From NCBI RefSeq assembly GCF_030295745.1, contig NZ_AP027291.1, forward strand, positions 3,658,001 through 3,722,000: DNA of 64,000 nucleotides. The letters run 5' to 3'. How positions within the stretch are numbered: position 1 is the stretch's first letter; every line of letters starts with the position of its first letter. Positions 61,796-64,000 of the stretch are shown here, one piece after another. The DNA comes from Mycolicibacterium sp. TUM20985 (lineage in GTDB: Bacteria > Actinomycetota > Actinomycetes > Mycobacteriales > Mycobacteriaceae). Position numbers and translations under genes: made by a program. The notes under the pieces were generated by a model that worked only from the letters and a program-made list of their open reading frames with translations, was not told where the DNA came from and made no database searches.

Positions 61796-62473
61796 ATGAG
61801 TCTGGTTGCGGGCCGCGGGCCCCTGAGCGCCGATCCCGCGGGCTGGTTCTCCGCTCCCCTGCCCGCCGAGGTCGTGTTCGTCGAACCGCATCCCCGCCGC
61901 ATCCAAGCCATCCGGAACGGCCGCACCGTCCTCGACACCGAGCACGCGCTGCTGGTGCACCGTCGCGGCCATCCGTTGAGCTACGCCTTTCCCGCCGAAG
62001 AAGTGGCCGCTCTGCCCGGGCACGCGGTCGCCGAGGCGCCCGGTTACGCGACCGTGCCCTGGGATGCCGTCGACTCCTGGATCGAGGAGGGCCGCCCACT
62101 GGTCCACTACCCACCCAATCCCTACCACCGGGTGGACTGCAGGCCGGCGAAGCGGCGACTGCGGGCATCGGTCGCCGGGACAGTACTCGTGGATACCGCA
62201 GATACCGTGGTGGTGTTCGAGACCTCGCTGGCACCAAGACTTTACGTCGACCCCGGCGTGGTCCGGACCGACCTGCTCCGCCGGTCCGACAGCACCAGCT
62301 ATTGCAACTACAAGGGCCAAGCCACCTATTGGTCGATGGCGGTCGACGGCACCGTGCACGACGACATCGCCTGGAGCTACGCGGACACCCCGCCCGAGAC
62401 GCTTCCGATTCGCGGATACCTCAGCTACGACGAGACCCGAGCCGACGTGATCGCCGAGTTGCCCGTCGGCTGA
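61796..62473 (+). CDS. DUF427 domain protein, two copies
   Basis: 225 aa from ATG 61796. Two DUF427 repeats: residues about 25-105 (VVFVEPHPRRIQAIRNGRTVLDTEHALLVHRRGHPL) and about 120-215 (RLRASVAGTVLVDTADTVVVFETSLAPRLYVDP, then SDSTSYCNYKGQATYWS). The second unit keeps the SYCPYKG-like signature (here SYCNYKG), the first has lost it. The fold is a small beta barrel with no known reaction. Convergent with the LLM oxidoreductase 24 bases away; divergent from the WS/DGAT gene. Confidence 0.87.
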   Translation: MSLVAGRGPLSADPAGWFSAPLPAEVVFVEPHPRRIQAIRNGRTVLDTEHALLVHRRGHPLSYAFPAEEVAALPGHAVAEAPGYATVPWDAVDSWIEEGRPLVHYPPNPYHRVDCRPAKRRLRASVAGTVLVDTADTVVVFETSLAPRLYVDPGVVRTDLLRRSDSTSYCNYKGQATYWSMAVDGTVHDDIAWSYADTPPETLPIRGYLSYDETRADVIAELPVG

Positions 62474-62497
62474 ACCGCATTCGCGCCGCCTGACGTC

Positions 62498-63418
62498 TCA
62501 GCCGGCACCGACGACCCGCTGGCCGAATCGGTCGATGGTCTCGAGGGCATGGGCCAGGCTGTCACCGGGGAGGTGCACCTGCGTCCAGGTGACGCCGAGC
62601 GCCTCGAGTTTCTCGATACCCGAGAGGAATTCGTCGGCGTTGAAGTCCGCGTCCGCGGGACTTCCGCCCTCTCCGTTGGTGAACGTGACGTCCATTGCCG
62701 ACGGATCCCGGCCCGCCGCGTCACATCTGCGCCGGAGATCGTCGAGGCCCGCCGCGAGGTCGTCGAGCGACTCCATGGCGGCCGTGCGCGCCGTCTGGGC
62801 CAGCACCGCCGGCGCCGGGAACGGGCACCAGCCGTCACCGTGTTCGACCACCCTGCGCCGTGCGGCGGCGGTGTTGCCGCCGATCCATATCGGCGGGTGT
62901 GGCCGGCTCACCGGTCTGGGGTGTGCGGTGATCCCGGTGGCGGTGAAGTGCCTGCCCTCGAAGAAGACGTCATCGTTGGTCCACACCGCGCGGATCACCT
63001 GCAGCGCCTCCTCGAAGAGGGCGCCCCGTTCCTCGAAATTTACACCCAAAGCCGCGAATTCACGCTTCAGATACCCCACACCCACCGCGAGGGTGAAGCG
63101 TCCGTCGGACAGCAGGTCCAGCGTCGCCCCCGCCTTGGCCACCACGAACGGATTTCGGTACGGGAGCACCACCACGTTGGGGATCAAGCGCAGCGTGCTC
63201 GTGCGGGCGGCCGCGAACCCCATCGCGACGAAGGGATCCAGAGCGTCGTGGCCGCCGGATTCCAACCACCGCTGGGTCGGCGCGGGATGATCGGTGAAGC
63301 CGAATCCGTGGATGCCCGCCGCCTCCGCCGCCGCGGCGACCGCGCCGATCCCGCTGCCGCTGACCAGTTCCGGGTTGTAGGGGTGGGTGTGCATCGGATG
63401 GGTGATCGTGAACTTCAC
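62498..63418 (-). CDS. LLM-class F420-dependent oxidoreductase
   Basis: 306 aa luciferase-like TIM barrel. Typical segments: GFGFTDHPAPTQRWL near residue 40, TLRLIPNVVVLPYRNPFVVAKAGATLDLLSDGRFTLAVGVGYLKREFAALG, and PPIWIGGNTAAARRRVVEHGDGWCPFP. This is the TIGR03619-type F420 family. GTG 63418. It lies 31 bases downstream of the NTF2-like gene on the same strand. Cofactor F420 is inferred from the family; substrate unknown. Confidence 0.92.
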   Translation of the reverse strand: MKFTITHPMHTHPYNPELVSGSGIGAVAAAAEAAGIHGFGFTDHPAPTQRWLESGGHDALDPFVAMGFAAARTSTLRLIPNVVVLPYRNPFVVAKAGATLDLLSDGRFTLAVGVGYLKREFAALGVNFEERGALFEEALQVIRAVWTNDDVFFEGRHFTATGITAHPRPVSRPHPPIWIGGNTAAARRRVVEHGDGWCPFPAPAVLAQTARTAAMESLDDLAAGLDDLRRRCDAAGRDPSAMDVTFTNGEGGSPADADFNADEFLSGIEKLEALGVTWTQVHLPGDSLAHALETIDRFGQRVVGAG

Positions 63419-63449
63419 GGGGCGACGACTCCTCTGCCAGCGGGCGCGA

Positions 63450-63944
63450 TCATTTCGCGAGCCTCCGCGCCAACCCCGCGCCCACCTTCTTCATCGTCGC
63501 GGAGACGTAGACGGTGAGGAACGCGTTGAAGACGTCCTCCCGCAACCGGGTCAGGGTGGATGTCTTGATGCGCCATTGACCATCGACCTTTTCGTACGTC
63601 TCGTGATAATGCCCGTAGCCGCGCAGGGTGATTCCGGGCGCCAGCCTGACGACGTCTTCGAGCGCCCAGATCCCCCGCGCGGTGGTTGGCGAGGTGAGCT
63701 CGAGTTCCGGGGAGTGCACCTGGTGGGCCGTCACCTGCGACGGCTTCTTCAAGTTGGCCCGCGTGAACGCGACGAAGTCGTCGGCGCCGCGAATCGACTT
63801 CCCGCCCGCCTTGGAGGTATCGCTGACGAAGTCGTCGGTGAAGAGGAGGCGCCAGGCCTCCCAGTCCTTGCCGTCGAGGAGTCTGCAGTAGCGCGCCTTC
63901 AGCTGCTTCAGCGACTCGATTTCCACCAGATCGGTTAGTTCCAC
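63450..63944 (-). CDS. SnoaL/NTF2-like nuclear transport factor family protein
   Basis: 164 aa. NTF2 fold: EIESLKQLKARYCRLLDGKDWEAWRLLFTDDFVSD at the start, then TAHQVHSPELELTSPTTARGIWALED, and RGYGHYHETYEKVDGQWRI. This is the SnoaL-4 group, including hydratase- and isomerase-like enzymes with a Tyr/Asp/His pocket. GTG 63944 is favoured by GAGGGAGG seven bases upstream; GTG 63965, which overlaps the upstream gene's stop as GTGA, is the alternative. Substrate unknown. Confidence 0.85.
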   Translation of the reverse strand: MELTDLVEIESLKQLKARYCRLLDGKDWEAWRLLFTDDFVSDTSKAGGKSIRGADDFVAFTRANLKKPSQVTAHQVHSPELELTSPTTARGIWALEDVVRLAPGITLRGYGHYHETYEKVDGQWRIKTSTLTRLREDVFNAFLTVYVSATMKKVGAGLARRLAK

Positions 63945-63961
63945 CAGATGCCCTCCCTCGT

Positions 63962-64000
63962 TCACATCGACTTCGCCAGCGCTGCAACGGTTTCGAGATC
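63962..64000 (-). CDS. C-terminal end of an upstream gene (truncated by window edge)
   Basis: Only the last 12 codons are visible, DLETVAALAKSM, then TGA at 63962. The stop overlaps a GTG that could start the NTF2-like gene, so this gene probably precedes it in one operon. Too little sequence to name. Confidence 0.5.
   Translation of the reverse strand, partial: DLETVAALAKSM

Overview
The window is GC-rich mycobacterial chromosome. Gene content and order follow the Mycobacterium tuberculosis interval from infB/nusA/rimP through proS, efpA, the cob genes, mqo, mtr, nicT, aldC, glnA4, mapB, the penicillin-binding lipoprotein, ispG-rip1-dxr and the MPT83/MPT70 fasciclin proteins. This rests on recognising the proteins, since no search was run. 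Two efpA-type pumps in tandem, the amine-degradation operon with a divergent permease, and the many lineage-specific insertions point to a fast-growing environmental species (Mycolicibacterium type). No prophage, insertion sequence, CRISPR array, tRNA or rRNA was seen. No gene-free stretch exceeds 300 bases; the longest gaps are about 160-220 bases and lie mostly between divergent genes.

Region 1 (1-18.4 kb, mostly minus strand) holds the translation/transcription operon rimP-nusA-ylxR-infB, with infB cut by the window edge. Next come two small plus-strand ferritin-like proteins, then proS, a glyoxalase-like fusion protein and two EfpA-family drug exporters. The corrin cluster chelatase-cobO-cobB-cysG follows, with GTGA coupling between cobO/cobB and cobB/cysG, and then a GNAT enzyme and malate:quinone oxidoreductase (mqo).

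Region 2 (18.5-34.5 kb) starts with a hydrolase and mycothione reductase. A nickel/cobalt permease has its own ArsR-type regulator gene and a palindromic candidate operator in front. Then comes a plus-strand trio: a zinc-ribbon class III nucleotidyl cyclase, an ABCG-type transporter, and a large protein with degenerate HD-GYP modules and a LuxR DNA-binding tail. A five-gene minus-strand operon (glnA4, class I amidotransferase, aldehyde dehydrogenase, SDR, GntR regulator) faces an amino-acid/amine permease. Together these look like a gamma-glutamylation route for using an amine such as ethanolamine or a polyamine.

Region 3 (34.5-51.4 kb) contains a SWIM-SNF2 helicase, cobQ and map. A TetR gene faces a DUF1214/sulfotransferase pair across a 42-base gap filled by two near-identical palindromes. 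A hotdog thioesterase ends inside a 31-base tandem repeat. Then come the DUF1707 protein, the penicillin-binding lipoprotein, a GNAT protein and the ispG-rip1-dxr group.

Region 4 (51.5-64 kb) has two fasciclin proteins behind a SigK-like promoter and a SigI/ECF41-like sigma factor facing an epimerase/F420-type gene pair with a matching candidate promoter. A 13E12 HNH nuclease gene lies behind a perfect mycobacterial LexA/SOS box. Cell-wall amidase, PuuE-like deacetylase, photolyase, DUF2631, WS/DGAT, DUF427, LLM oxidoreductase and NTF2-like genes follow, and the window ends in a truncated C-terminus.

The best candidates for new biology are the cyclase/transporter/HD-LuxR module, the glnA4 operon with its three-half-site element, the palindromes in the leaders of both efpA-type genes, and the three sigma/LexA-type promoters.
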